NCBI GenBank assembly: GCA_965116865.1
Contig: OZ220727.1
Span: 2,914,001 to 2,978,000 of the forward strand
Source: Aldehydirespirator sp965116865
GTDB taxonomy: Bacteria; Actinomycetota; Acidimicrobiia; Acidimicrobiales; Aldehydirespiratoraceae
Length of the DNA stretch: 64,000 bases
Direction: 5' to 3'
Below, one piece after another: positions 25,268 through 34,082 of the stretch (the first letter of the stretch is position 1; the number at the start of each line of letters is the position of its first letter). Below the pieces are notes generated by a model. That model did not search any database. It saw only the letters and a list, made by a program, of their open reading frames with translations, and was not told where the DNA came from. The position numbers and the translations under genes were made by a program.

Positions 25268-25771
25268 GCGACGGGCATTCCGGTGGCCTGGCCGCGGTCG
25301 TCGCGGTGTCGCTGATCTTGGTCGCGACGCTCAGATCAGCGAAGATCGATCTGTCGAGGCGATGGTTGTGGGATTCGCGGTACCGCTTGACGTCGCGATG
25401 CTTCACGAGGACCGTCTGCACAGCCTCGCATACGACGTAAGGCTGTGGCCGTCTCGAGATCTGCTGTCGAGGTGGGATGTTCCGATCAACGCAATGCGAG
25501 CTGCCACTGACGATGGGAGTTGTCCGCCTCCCAGCGACCCGGCGGGAGATATCCTCCACCCTTTGTGAGCCGCGTCGCGATCTTGCCGCCTTCCGCCTCT
25601 CGGCTAGTTGTCAGTTCGCGTGAGGTTGTTGGCTCGTGATGCGGACGGGCCGCCTACGGTGGTGTGGTATCGGTGACAGCTGTAGTCGTGGACCCAGCGT
25701 CTGAGGCGGATGCGGCGCGCGGGACAAGCCCGGCGGCGTTGGCCCGACTCGATCCCGTGCCGGGGGATCCC
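25268..25771 (+). other. Gap containing a decayed duplicate of the mshA 5' end
   Basis: At ~25541-25585 the sequence ATATCCTCCACCCTTTGTGA and its continuation copies 24035-24080 with a few changes. It includes the GTG start and the codons for MSRVAIL, then goes off frame and stops at 25608. The rest of the gap has no supported gene. It appears that the mshA upstream region was once duplicated around the gene. Confidence 0.6.
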
Positions 25772-26239
25772 ATGACCGAGGCGCCGCCCGCGTCGGATGC
25801 GGACCTCGACGCGCTGGAGCGCCGGATCGACTCGTGGCTGGCGGCCGCGTCCGCCGCGAACCCGGCCATCGACGCCGTCGAGCGCGGCCCCCGGGGCGAG
25901 CGGCGGTGGTACGTGCGGATCCGCGGCGAGGAGAAGGACGTGTGGACGGTCTGGTTCACCCTCGGCCAGCGCACGCTGCACTACGAGACGTACCTGGCGC
26001 CGGCGCCCGAGGAGAACCACGCCCAGTTCTACGAGCACCTGCTGCGCCGCAACCGGCGGCTGACCGGGCTCAAGCTCGAGATCGGCCCCGAGGACGCGGT
26101 GTTCCTGTCGGGCGCCGCGCCCGTGGCGCAGTTGACCGCCGCAGCCCTCGACGGGATCCTCGGATCGATGTACGCGGCCACCGAGCTGATCTTCCGTCCC
26201 GCCATGCGCATCGGCTACGCCTCCAAGTTCCGAGGCTGA
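25772..26239 (+). CDS. YbjN-like (sensory transduction regulator fold) protein
   Basis: 155 residues from ATG 25772, which has a GGGGGA ribosome site; a GTG at 25664 would add 36 low-complexity residues. The protein has the YbjN layout: DLDALERRIDSWLAA helix, RWYVRIRGEEKDVWTVWFTL, 'RTLHYETYLAPAPEENH', YEHLLRRNRRL, and DAVFLSGAAPVAQL. YbjN proteins resemble type III secretion chaperones; their role in Actinobacteria is unclear. Its position after mshA is conserved in this phylum. Confidence 0.75.
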   Translation: MTEAPPASDADLDALERRIDSWLAAASAANPAIDAVERGPRGERRWYVRIRGEEKDVWTVWFTLGQRTLHYETYLAPAPEENHAQFYEHLLRRNRRLTGLKLEIGPEDAVFLSGAAPVAQLTAAALDGILGSMYAATELIFRPAMRIGYASKFRG

Positions 26240-26330
26240 AACCGGGCCCGCGGACCCTGGGCGCGGGCCTCGATCTGCGCCGTCGGCCCGGCGCTCCAAG
26301 TTCCGGGGCTGAAACCGGGCCAGCGGATCG
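26220..26330 (+). repeat. 74-bp period duplication of the YbjN gene 3' end
   Basis: The last codons and stop of the YbjN gene (CTCCAAGTTCCGAGGCTGAA, from 26220) recur 74 bp downstream at 26294 with one change, followed by the same CCGGGCC context. Confidence 0.85.
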
Positions 26331-26432
26331 GCGCCGCATCCGGCGGTCGGGCCTGACACGTCGGCCCGGAGGTTGCGATGTCGTTGGTTCTCGGCTATCA
26401 CAATTGCTGTTCCAGTGGAGAGAGGGCCACCG

Positions 26433-26780
26433 TTCGGGGAAGTTGGGGATGGCCCTCTCTCCACCGGGATTCCCGGCTCCGCGGGAATGCCCCCGCCGGT
26501 CCTGGTTCGGGGAAGTTGGGGATGGCCCTCTCTCCGCCGGGGCTGCGGCCCGGCAGGCGGGCGCGCTCAGCCGTTGCGACGTCTTCGGGAGTCCGGCCCG
26601 TCCTTCTCCGCCGGGGCTGCGGCCCGGCAGGCGGACGTGCTCAGCCGTTGCGACGTCTTCGGGAGTCCGGCTCGTCCCTCTCTGCCGGGGCTGCGGCGCG
26701 CGGGTGTTGCCGATGTGGGGCGTGATCACGGCCCGTCCCTCTCCGCCGGGGCTGCGGCCCGGCAGGCGGACGCGCCCGTC
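26433..26780 (+). repeat. Hairpin-bearing tandem repeats between YbjN and the respiratory cluster
   Basis: A 30-bp block starting TTCGGGGAAGTTGGGGATGG occurs at 26433 and ~26506. A GC hairpin unit (GCCGGGGCTGCGGCCCGGC) occurs at about 26536, 26610, 26684 (degenerate) and 26745, spaced 74, 74 and 61 bp, with shared flanks such as GTTGCGACGTCTTCGGGAGT. No gene is supported in 26240-26901. The stems could act as terminators for YbjN or as REP-like elements. Confidence 0.85.
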
Positions 26781-26901
26781 TCTCGGCCGGCGATGACCGG
26801 ATCGAGCGCCTTGCGCTGATAGACCTACCCCGGTCCGGGGAGGGTCCGCCCCGCCCCGACTACACTGCCAGCCGTCAATAGTCGTCGCCGAGGAGTGCCG
26901 G

Positions 26902-27357
26902 GTGGTCGCCTTCGTCCTGTCAATCGTGGTCACGGCCGCACTCGCGGGCGCTGTCGGCGCCTACGCGAGACGCCGGCCGGTCGGGACCCCGGTCACTTGG
27001 GGCGAGGCCATGTTCGGGTCGATGGTCGTGTTCTTCGCCATGTTCTGGGTGTACGGCGTGGTGCCCCACCAGTGGCTCGCCTGGGCGGACAACGAGCTCA
27101 ACTGGCGGACCGACAAGCTCTTCGTGGGCCCGGGCGGGATCCTGCGGGCCCAGGCGCACGGCGGCAGCTTCCCGTTCACGATCACCTACGTGGTGGTCCG
27201 CGACGTCATCGCCAGCGGGATATACGTCGTCGGCGTCGCCGGGCAGGTGTGGATGTGGATGGCGTGGCAGAACCGGGGCAGCAAGGCCGAGGCTGCCGGG
27301 GCCGTCGAGCTCTCCGGCTTCGGGCGCCCGCTGGTGCGGGAAGGATCCGAGGCGTGA
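26902..27357 (+). CDS. Membrane protein heading the cytochrome bc cluster
   Basis: 151 residues from GTG, with GAGGAG ribosome site 8 bases upstream. Three hydrophobic segments are seen: MVAFVLSIVVTAALAGAVGA, 'FGSMVVFFAMFWVYGVV' and 'YVVVRDVIASGIYVVGVAG'. A conserved-looking loop contains HQWLAWADNELNWRTDKLF. The family is not recognised. It is coupled to the ferredoxin gene (GTGA), so it is probably an accessory membrane subunit of the same electron-transfer complex. Confidence 0.6.
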   Translation: MVAFVLSIVVTAALAGAVGAYARRRPVGTPVTWGEAMFGSMVVFFAMFWVYGVVPHQWLAWADNELNWRTDKLFVGPGGILRAQAHGGSFPFTITYVVVRDVIASGIYVVGVAGQVWMWMAWQNRGSKAEAAGAVELSGFGRPLVREGSEA

Positions 27358-27770
27358 CCACCACCGACGCCAACCCGCCCATGCCGGAGTTCCGCGACGA
27401 CTACGTGCTGCGGGAAGTGGACGCGGCGTGGCTCGCCGAGGTCGTCAAGCCCAAGCAGTTCATCCACATCGACCAGTCGGAGTGCATCATGTGCGAAGGC
27501 TGCGTGGACATCTGCCCGTGGAAGTGCATCTTCATGGTCACCCCCGACGCGGTCGACGAGGCCGTCGGCACGGAACTGCCCGGCATAGACCCCGCCGACA
27601 GGGTGATCTTCACGATCGACGACGACGTGTGCACGCGCTGCGCCCTGTGCGTGGACCGCTGCCCGACCGGCGTCATCATCCTCGGCAAGGTGGGCGACCC
27701 TCCCCCCGGTGGAGACCCCCATCAGAGAACCAACTCCCACGGCTACGGCTACGGGATGCGCCTCGCCTGA
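27354..27770 (+). CDS. Dicluster 4Fe-4S ferredoxin in the bc cluster
   Basis: 138 residues with two complete 4Fe-4S motifs: CIMCEGCVDICPWKC and CTRCALCVDRCPTGVI, separated by a ~35-residue insert. The GTG start overlaps the previous stop (GTGA). A soluble ferredoxin inside a cytochrome bc operon is not part of the classical complex III. It may pass electrons between a quinol-oxidising complex and another donor or acceptor, but this role is inferred from position. Confidence 0.85.
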   Translation: MTTTDANPPMPEFRDDYVLREVDAAWLAEVVKPKQFIHIDQSECIMCEGCVDICPWKCIFMVTPDAVDEAVGTELPGIDPADRVIFTIDDDVCTRCALCVDRCPTGVIILGKVGDPPPGGDPHQRTNSHGYGYGMRLA

Positions 27771-27807
27771 GAGACCTCGACCCGCAGACTCGACCCGCAG
27801 GAGACCC

Positions 27808-28602
27808 ATGGCCATCGACACAGAAGAGCGCAAGGCGCCTCTGCCGGAGCGCCTGGCCGCCCGGATGACGAAGCTGGGCGACCAGGTCCAGGGCTCGCAG
27901 GCCTGGACCTCGATCTTCCGGCCCGGCTCGATCTTCCGCAAGGGCTACACCGACAGCCCCCGGAACCGGTCCTACGTGATCATGAACAGCGTGCTGTACC
28001 ACCTCCACCCGGTGAAGGTGAAGCGCCACGCGGTGAAGGTGAGCTACACGCTGTGCCTGGGCGGCCTCAGCTTCTTCCTGTTCATCCTCGAGACCGTCAC
28101 CGGCATCTTCCTGATGTTCTTCTACCGTCCCACCGCGGCCCAGGCCTGGGAGGACGTCTACCATCTGCAGACCTCGGTGACCTTCGGGCTGCTGGTCCGC
28201 AACATGCACCGGTGGGGCGCCCACCTCATGGTGATCACCGTGTTTTTGCACATGGCCCGGGTGTTCTACCACGGCGCCTACAAGCCGCCCAGGGAGTTCA
28301 ACTGGGTCATCGGGGTGATCCTGCTGAAGCTGACGCTGCTGCTGTCGTTCACCGGCTACCTGCTGCCGTGGGACCAGCTGGCCCTGTGGGCGGTGACGGT
28401 GGGCACCAACATGATGGGCTACACCCCCGTGTTCGGCGACCAGGTGCGGTTCGTGCTGCTCGGCGGGGTGGAGATCGGCACGGACACGCTGCTGCGCTGG
28501 TACGTGCTGCACGTGCTGATGCTGCCGTTCGTGCTCGTGATCTTCCTGGCCATCCATTTCTGGCGGGTCCGCAAAGACGGCGGCATCTCGGGCCCGCTGT
28601 AA
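27808..28602 (+). CDS. qcrB: Cytochrome b, N-terminal (b6-like) subunit
   Basis: 264 residues from ATG with AGGAGA upstream. The protein carries the four-helix heme-binding part: two His pairs in NMHRWGAHLMVITVFLHMAR and 'WYVLHVLMLPFVLVIFLAIH', each spaced 13-14 residues and binding hemes bL and bH, plus the Qo-side 'GYLLPWDQLALWAVT'. It ends after helix IV, so cytochrome b is split as in b6f complexes. The subunit IV gene follows. It oxidises menaquinol in the membrane. Confidence 0.92.
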   Translation: MAIDTEERKAPLPERLAARMTKLGDQVQGSQAWTSIFRPGSIFRKGYTDSPRNRSYVIMNSVLYHLHPVKVKRHAVKVSYTLCLGGLSFFLFILETVTGIFLMFFYRPTAAQAWEDVYHLQTSVTFGLLVRNMHRWGAHLMVITVFLHMARVFYHGAYKPPREFNWVIGVILLKLTLLLSFTGYLLPWDQLALWAVTVGTNMMGYTPVFGDQVRFVLLGGVEIGTDTLLRWYVLHVLMLPFVLVIFLAIHFWRVRKDGGISGPL

Positions 28603-28628
28603 TGGGCCGGGAGTACAGGTAGCTGGCG

Positions 28629-29426
28629 ATGGTAGAGATCCCCGAACATCTGCGCAAACGGGCTGAGGAGGCCCGGGCCAAGGCCGAGGCAGCCAAAGCG
28701 GCCCAGGCAGCGGGGCTGGCCGCGGCAGGCCCCGGAGACGGCGCCCCCGAGGCCCAGCAGCAGGCCGCGAGCAAGATCCCGCCCCACCTGTTGGAGCGGT
28801 CCAAAGCGGCCCGGGCGGCGTCCGCGTCCGCGGAGGCCCCGCAGGCCGAGGCTCAAGCCGCGGCTGCGGGCGGAGGGGGAGTGGCCGTCGCCGCCCCGCC
28901 CGCCGTGCCGGTGCCCGCCACCGGCCCCGGCGGGCACACCCAGCGGCTGCTCACGGTGGTCAAGTCCGGCTCGATCCAGGACGTGAAGTCCAAGCCGCAG
29001 GACAAGGTGCATGTGTGGCCGCACCTGCTGGTGGTGGAGTTCGTGGCCGCGCTGGTCATCACCGCGTTCACCCTGGTCTTCTCGATCTTCGTGAACGCGC
29101 CGCTGCTGGAGCTGGCCAACTACAACCAGACGCCCAACCCGTCCAAGGCCCCGTGGTACTTCCTCGGCCTGCAGGAGCTGCTCACCATGTTCCATCCGAT
29201 GGTGGCGGGCGTCACCATCCCCGGCATCGGGCTGCTGGCTCTGATACTGGCGCCCTACATCGACAAGAACCCCTCCAAGAAGCCCGAGGACCGCAAGTTC
29301 GCCATAAGCCTCATGACCATCCACCTGATGTTCTGGGCGGTGCTGGTGATCATCGGCTCCTTCTTCCGGGGCCCGGGCTTCAACTTCGTCTTCCCTTGGG
29401 AAGCGGGACTGTTCTTCGAGCTGTGA
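28629..29426 (+). CDS. Cytochrome bc complex subunit IV-like protein with N-terminal Ala-rich extension
   Basis: Residues ~130-265 correspond to the C-terminal half of cytochrome b: KVHVWPHLLVVEFVAALVIT, then PNPSKAPWYFLGLQELLTMF, in which APWYF is the variant of the Qo-site PEWYF motif, and two more helices. Residues 1-130 are an Ala/Glu/Pro-rich cytoplasmic extension not found in PetD. A mini-ORF (28602-28622) sits between it and cytochrome b. The altered PEWYF Glu is worth noting because that Glu takes part in quinol deprotonation. Confidence 0.9.
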   Translation: MVEIPEHLRKRAEEARAKAEAAKAAQAAGLAAAGPGDGAPEAQQQAASKIPPHLLERSKAARAASASAEAPQAEAQAAAAGGGGVAVAAPPAVPVPATGPGGHTQRLLTVVKSGSIQDVKSKPQDKVHVWPHLLVVEFVAALVITAFTLVFSIFVNAPLLELANYNQTPNPSKAPWYFLGLQELLTMFHPMVAGVTIPGIGLLALILAPYIDKNPSKKPEDRKFAISLMTIHLMFWAVLVIIGSFFRGPGFNFVFPWEAGLFFEL

Positions 29427-29488
29427 CCGTGGCACGAGCGCTCGCTCCCGGACCCCTCGCCTGCCCGGCGCAAGGAGGCAACCGATGA
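29423..29488 (+). other. 21-codon bridging mini-ORF between subunit IV and Rieske genes
   Basis: GTG 29423 overlaps the upstream TGA (GTGA), and the mini-ORF's own TGA overlaps the Rieske ATG (ATGA at 29485). It contains the AAGGAGG ribosome site of the Rieske gene. It would keep ribosomes moving across an otherwise 58-base gap. Confidence 0.45.
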
Positions 29489-30363
29489 TCTACGTGGCTG
29501 TGGCCGTGCTGGTCTTGCTGGCCGCCGTGGCGGTGCTCGCAGCGGTCCGCCGGCGCCAGTCGGACGCCGCCATCGGCATGCTGTCGCGCGAGACCCGCAG
29601 CCGGGACCGGCCGTCGGCGGTGCTGCGGGCCGAGGCGCCGCCCACCGGCCGGGAGGTGGAGAGGGCCGCGGCCGCCGCTAGGGCCGGCGCCGTGCTCGCG
29701 CCCGCGGCGGGCGGCGGACCGCCCGCTCCCTACGTGCCGCCCGACCCCGAGACGATCGGGGTGAGCCGCCGCCAGTTCTTCAACCGGACGATCGTGATGA
29801 TGATGAGTCTGAGCCTCTCCGGGTTCGGCGTGGCGTGCATAGCCTTCCTGTGGCCGCAGAGCGCCAGCGGCTTCGGCTCCAAGATCAAGATCGGGCTGGT
29901 CAGCGACCTGCTCACCGAGATCCGCGACAGCTCCGGGTTCCTGTACAAGCCCGAGGCCCGGATGTGGCTCACCGAGTACCCCAACGGCGCGGTGGAGAAG
30001 GCCGCGGCGACTTACTCGGCGTCGGAGCTGGCCGGGATGACCGCCGGCCACCAGCTGGGGCTCGACGGCGGCATCGTCGCCCTGTACCAGAAATGCCCCC
30101 ATCTGGGGTGCCGGGTGCCCGAGTGCGTGGCCTCGCAGTGGTTCGAGTGCCCGTGCCACGGTTCGAAGTACAACCAGGTGGGCGAGAAGCGGGCCGGCCC
30201 GGCGCCTCGGGGTATGGACCGCTTCGCCACCGAGATCACAGCCGACGGCTCGCTCGTCGTGGACACCGGCACGATCATCCAGGGGCCGCCCATCGGCACC
30301 AACACCACCGGCCAGGAAGCCGAGGGGCCGGCTTGCATCGGCCAGGCGACCGGGGACCACTGA
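29485..30363 (+). CDS. qcrA: Rieske iron-sulfur protein of the cytochrome bc complex
   Basis: 292 residues. There is an N-terminal membrane helix (residues 1-20), a Pro/Ala linker, then SRRQFFNRTIVMMMSLSLSG, a twin-Arg-like second membrane anchor. The 2Fe-2S site is CPHLGCRVP and CPCHGSKYN with the two Cys and two His ligands. It takes an electron from menaquinol at the Qo site and passes it to cytochrome c. The preceding ribosome site AAGGAGG is strong. Confidence 0.92.
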   Translation: MIYVAVAVLVLLAAVAVLAAVRRRQSDAAIGMLSRETRSRDRPSAVLRAEAPPTGREVERAAAAARAGAVLAPAAGGGPPAPYVPPDPETIGVSRRQFFNRTIVMMMSLSLSGFGVACIAFLWPQSASGFGSKIKIGLVSDLLTEIRDSSGFLYKPEARMWLTEYPNGAVEKAAATYSASELAGMTAGHQLGLDGGIVALYQKCPHLGCRVPECVASQWFECPCHGSKYNQVGEKRAGPAPRGMDRFATEITADGSLVVDTGTIIQGPPIGTNTTGQEAEGPACIGQATGDH

Positions 30364-30399
30364 GTTCCCCGGCCCGGACCGCAGGAACAACCGTCGCGT

Positions 30400-31656
30400 A
30401 TGCTACTAGCCGCCTCCACGCAGAGAACCGTCGGGTTCGTCATCCTGGCGATCGTCTTCCTCGGGTACGTCGTGTACCTGATCCTCAACGCACGCGCCTC
30501 CCGCGACGAGGTCGGCAGCGAGATCGAGCTGGCCCCCAACCGCAAGCCCTACCTGCCCGACGAGGAACTGGAAGGCGCCAAGCTCGACAAGTCGCTGCTG
30601 GCCGGGCTGGCCATGCTGGCCATAATCGGGGTGGGCCTCCCGCTGTACTGGCTGGGCGAGCCCGGGCGCCACGAAGGCCTGATCTCCGACACCGACCGCA
30701 TCTTCGCCGACCGCGGCGGCGAGCTGTACGTCGAGGGCTCCGACTGCCAGCAGTGCCACGGCGCGGAGGGCGCCGGCGGATCGGCGCCGGTGACCATCAC
30801 CGACTCGGAAGGCAACTTCGTGGCCACCGTGGCGTGGGCCGCGCCCGCGCTCAACACCGTGCTGTCGCGCTACAGCGAGGACGAAGTGCGCCACGTCCTC
30901 AACTACGGCCGCAACAACGTGATGCCGGCGTGGGGCGCACCCGGCGGAGGGCCCCTCACCGAGCAGCAGATCGAGTACCTGATCCACTACATGCGGCGGA
31001 TTCAGATCCCCGAGTCGGAGCTGCGTGAGATCGTCGACGGCGGAGTGCGCCAAGGTGTCGCCGAGCATCTCGGCACCGACGACGGCGCCGCTGTGGACGA
31101 GTGGCTGGAGGCAGTCGACGCTGCCGTGGAGGAGGCTCGGGCCATGGCGCTGGCCGCCGACGAGTCGCTGGCCGGCAACCCCGAGGCCATCCGCAGAGCC
31201 GGCCTGGAGCTGCTCGCCTCCGGCGAGGCGCCCGGCAGCGGTCTCTACCAGACCTACGGCGGGATCCTGTTCGACAACCCGGCCGCGGGCGGCACCTACA
31301 GCTGCGCCCGCTGCCACACCTACGGCTGGTCGTTCGACGCCACCACCGACGGCGACGACAGCATCGACGGCCATGCCGGGCCGATCTTGGAGTCCTACAG
31401 CGTCGGCGGCGGCTACTTCGGCCCCAACCTCACCGGGGGCAGCACGCTGGACCAGTTCGAGACCGCCGGGCTGCACTCCGACTTCGTGTCCGCCGGACAG
31501 AGCATCGGCCAGACCTACGGCCGGGGCGGCGCCGGCGGCAACGGCCAGATGCCCGGCTTCGGTCCCCGCACCGACGACGACCTCGAGGTCACCTACCCGG
31601 CCACGCTCACCCAGGACCAGATCGACGCCATAGTCGCCTTCGAGAGGAACCTGTGA
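30400..31656 (+). CDS. qcrC: Di-heme membrane-anchored cytochrome c of the bc complex
   Basis: 418 residues with two N-terminal membrane helices (TVGFVILAIVFLGYVVYLI and 'LLAGLAMLAIIGVGLPLYW') and two CxxCH heme sites, CQQCH near residue 116 and CARCH near 302. Likely axial Met ligands lie in NVMPAWG and GQMPGFG. It corresponds functionally to QcrC, accepting electrons from Rieske and passing them to the terminal oxidase. It is followed by two copies of a 44-bp repeat. Confidence 0.88.
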   Translation: MLLAASTQRTVGFVILAIVFLGYVVYLILNARASRDEVGSEIELAPNRKPYLPDEELEGAKLDKSLLAGLAMLAIIGVGLPLYWLGEPGRHEGLISDTDRIFADRGGELYVEGSDCQQCHGAEGAGGSAPVTITDSEGNFVATVAWAAPALNTVLSRYSEDEVRHVLNYGRNNVMPAWGAPGGGPLTEQQIEYLIHYMRRIQIPESELREIVDGGVRQGVAEHLGTDDGAAVDEWLEAVDAAVEEARAMALAADESLAGNPEAIRRAGLELLASGEAPGSGLYQTYGGILFDNPAAGGTYSCARCHTYGWSFDATTDGDDSIDGHAGPILESYSVGGGYFGPNLTGGSTLDQFETAGLHSDFVSAGQSIGQTYGRGGAGGNGQMPGFGPRTDDDLEVTYPATLTQDQIDAIVAFERNL

Positions 31657-31743
31657 TGGGTGCGTTGGACTCGGCGGCCACCTTCGGGAGGGATCTGTGA
31701 TGGGTGCGCTGGACTCGGCGGCCACCTTCGGGAGGGATCTGTG
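31656..31743 (+). repeat. Two tandem 44-bp start-codon duplications, each a coupled mini-ORF
   Basis: ATG occurs at 31656, 31700 and 31744. Each of the first two opens a 14-codon frame (MGALDSAATFGRDL) whose TGA overlaps the next ATG by one base (TGATG), with GGGAGGG as ribosome site. The two copies differ at one base. The first ATG also overlaps the cytochrome c stop. Confidence 0.9.
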
Positions 31744-32790
31744 ATGGGTTCGACGGGAGCGTTCGACGTGATCGCCGGGCTTGCCTGGGACCCGGAGATC
31801 CGGGGCTTCATGGCGGTGTTCGCGGCCGTCGTCGTGCTGATGGGCTCCGTGTGGCTGCTGCTCGCCCTCAACACCGGCACCCGGCTCGGAACCCTGATCG
31901 CCGTGACCGGGTTCTTCGGCTGGATGGTGATCATGGCTCTGGTCTGGTGGATGTACGGGATCGGCTGGGCCGGCGACTCGCCCACCTGGCAGCTGAGGGA
32001 GATCAACGTCGGCGACCTCGACGCGGCAGCGCTGGAGCAAGCCACGACGCTGCCCGACCCGGACGAGCTGCCGTCCGCGTTCGCCCTCGTCCTGGGCTCC
32101 GACGACCCGGTGGCCCACGCCGAGTTCGGGCTGGTCACCCGGGACACGCTCGCCGCCGACCAGACCGAGGGCCTGAGCGCCGCCGAGATCGACGAGCTGG
32201 TCGCCGACGAGCTGGCCCGCAACCAGGCCGCCACGCTGTCGGAGCTGGCCGCGGTCGCTCCCGGCGTGATCGACGACGCCGAGGCCTCCGGGCGGTTGCA
32301 TTTCGGAGGATGGACGCTGCTGTCCACCGCCGAGGCGGGCGAGGCGCAGGCTTCCGCGGTGGGGATGCTGCTGGACAGCCCCGACTTGGCGTTCACAGCC
32401 CAGGACGACTTCAAGCTGCTCGACGCCTACACCGTCGGAGGCAAACGGGGACTGCCCGACGACCCGGACCGCCTCGACCGGATCTGGACGCAGATCCGTA
32501 CCGCGCTGACCGTCACCCATCCCACCCGCTACGGGATCGTGCAGGTCCAAGAAGTAGTCCATCAGCCTCTAGTTCCGGGCCGGCCCCCGCCGCGTCCGGT
32601 CATCGACGAGTCAAAGCCTGTGATCTCGGTGGTCATGGTCCGCGACCTGGGCAACCTCCGCCTGAAGCCCGCGCTGGTGACTCTGGGCTCGCTGTGCATC
32701 TTCGTGGCCCTGTGCCTGTCCCTGCACGAGCGCGACAAGCTGGTCCAGCGCCGTCGCGAGCCCGAGGCGCCATCGCGGGCGGGCGCCTGA
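31744..32790 (+). CDS. Three-helix membrane protein between bc and nuo genes, unknown
   Basis: 348 residues. Two N-terminal helices ('FMAVFAAVVVLMGSVWLLLAL', 'LGTLIAVTGFFGWMVIMALVW') lead to a ~200-residue acidic extracytoplasmic domain and one C-terminal helix (PALVTLGSLCIFVALCLSL) followed by a basic tail. I do not recognise the family. Its fixed place between cytochrome c and nuoA, with coupled translation, suggests an assembly or supercomplex role. Confidence 0.65.
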   Translation: MGSTGAFDVIAGLAWDPEIRGFMAVFAAVVVLMGSVWLLLALNTGTRLGTLIAVTGFFGWMVIMALVWWMYGIGWAGDSPTWQLREINVGDLDAAALEQATTLPDPDELPSAFALVLGSDDPVAHAEFGLVTRDTLAADQTEGLSAAEIDELVADELARNQAATLSELAAVAPGVIDDAEASGRLHFGGWTLLSTAEAGEAQASAVGMLLDSPDLAFTAQDDFKLLDAYTVGGKRGLPDDPDRLDRIWTQIRTALTVTHPTRYGIVQVQEVVHQPLVPGRPPPRPVIDESKPVISVVMVRDLGNLRLKPALVTLGSLCIFVALCLSLHERDKLVQRRREPEAPSRAGA

Positions 32791-32791
32791 G

Positions 32792-32830
32792 ATGCGGGCC
32801 GGCGTCGACCGCCTGCGGGCGGGTGTTTGA
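32792..32830 (+). other. 12-codon mini-ORF upstream of nuoA
   Basis: ATG 32792 lies one base after the upstream stop and the frame (MRAGVDRLRAGV) ends three bases before the nuoA GTG. It contains an internal direct repeat (CGGGCCGGCGTC / CGGGCGGGTGTT). Confidence 0.35.
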
Positions 32831-32833
32831 GCG

Positions 32834-33333
32834 GTGCTGGGACAGTACCTTCCCCTGCTGGGGCTGTTCGTGCTGGCGGCGCTGTTCGCGGCGGGTAGCT
32901 TCGCCGCCTCGGGTCTGCTGGCCCCGCGGCGGCCGACGCGGCCCAAACTGGATCCTTACGAGTGTGGGATCGTCCCCTCCCGCGACACTCCCGAGCGGTT
33001 CCCTGTCCGGTTCTTCCTGGTGGCCATGATCTTCATCGTCTTCGATGTGGAGATCGTGTTGTTCTACCCCTACGCGGTGGCCCGGGGCGGCTTGGGCCTG
33101 TTCGGGCTCGTCGTCCTGCTGGTGTTCAGCCTCGCGGTGTTCGAGTCGTTCGTGTACCTGATCGGTGCCGGAGCGCTCGAATGGGGACCGGCAGCGGAGC
33201 GTCGGCGCCCGGCCGTCGCGCCGGACGCGTCCGCGGCCGACCCCGGGATCGTGTCCGCCGGCCGCACGGCGCGCACCACGGTTCGCAGAGTCGGCCTCGA
33301 GGGCCGTGTCCGCACCGGATCGGAGACGGCCTG

Positions 33334-33334
<1 letters not shown>
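32834..33334 (+). CDS. nuoA: NADH-quinone oxidoreductase subunit A
   Basis: 166 residues from GTG: three membrane helices, with the conserved DPYECGIVP loop after the first helix and 'IFIVFDVEIVLFYPYAVA' in the second, both typical of NuoA at the quinone-site interface. A ~45-residue hydrophilic C-terminal tail is longer than usual. The stop overlaps the nuoB ATG (TGATG). Confidence 0.94.
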
Positions 33335-33932
<598 letters not shown>

Positions 33933-33936
<4 letters not shown>

Positions 33937-34082
33937 AGCTCCATAGCGTTGCGGCGGTGTCGTTCCCGCTTTTGTTCGCCGCGCTCACGAGCCGCTCGGG
34001 CCACGGCGCCGTTCGGCGCCTCGCGGAGACTCGCAGGAATCGCTTCCCGTTCGTTCGGCCTCTCCGCCGCCGGCATGGCTGA
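33933..34082 (+). other. 49-codon bridging mini-ORF between nuoB and nuoC
   Basis: ATG 33933 overlaps the nuoB stop (ATGA), and the frame ends at TGA 34080-34082, overlapping the nuoC ATG 34075 by 8 bases. The peptide begins with a signal-like stretch (MKLHSVAAVSFPLLFAAL) but has no recognisable family. Confidence 0.4.

Noticed and set aside
26070..26933. 287-codon minus-strand frame in the repeat-rich gap
   Set aside because: It is built from the hairpin repeats and the antisense of the YbjN 3' half, with no motif.
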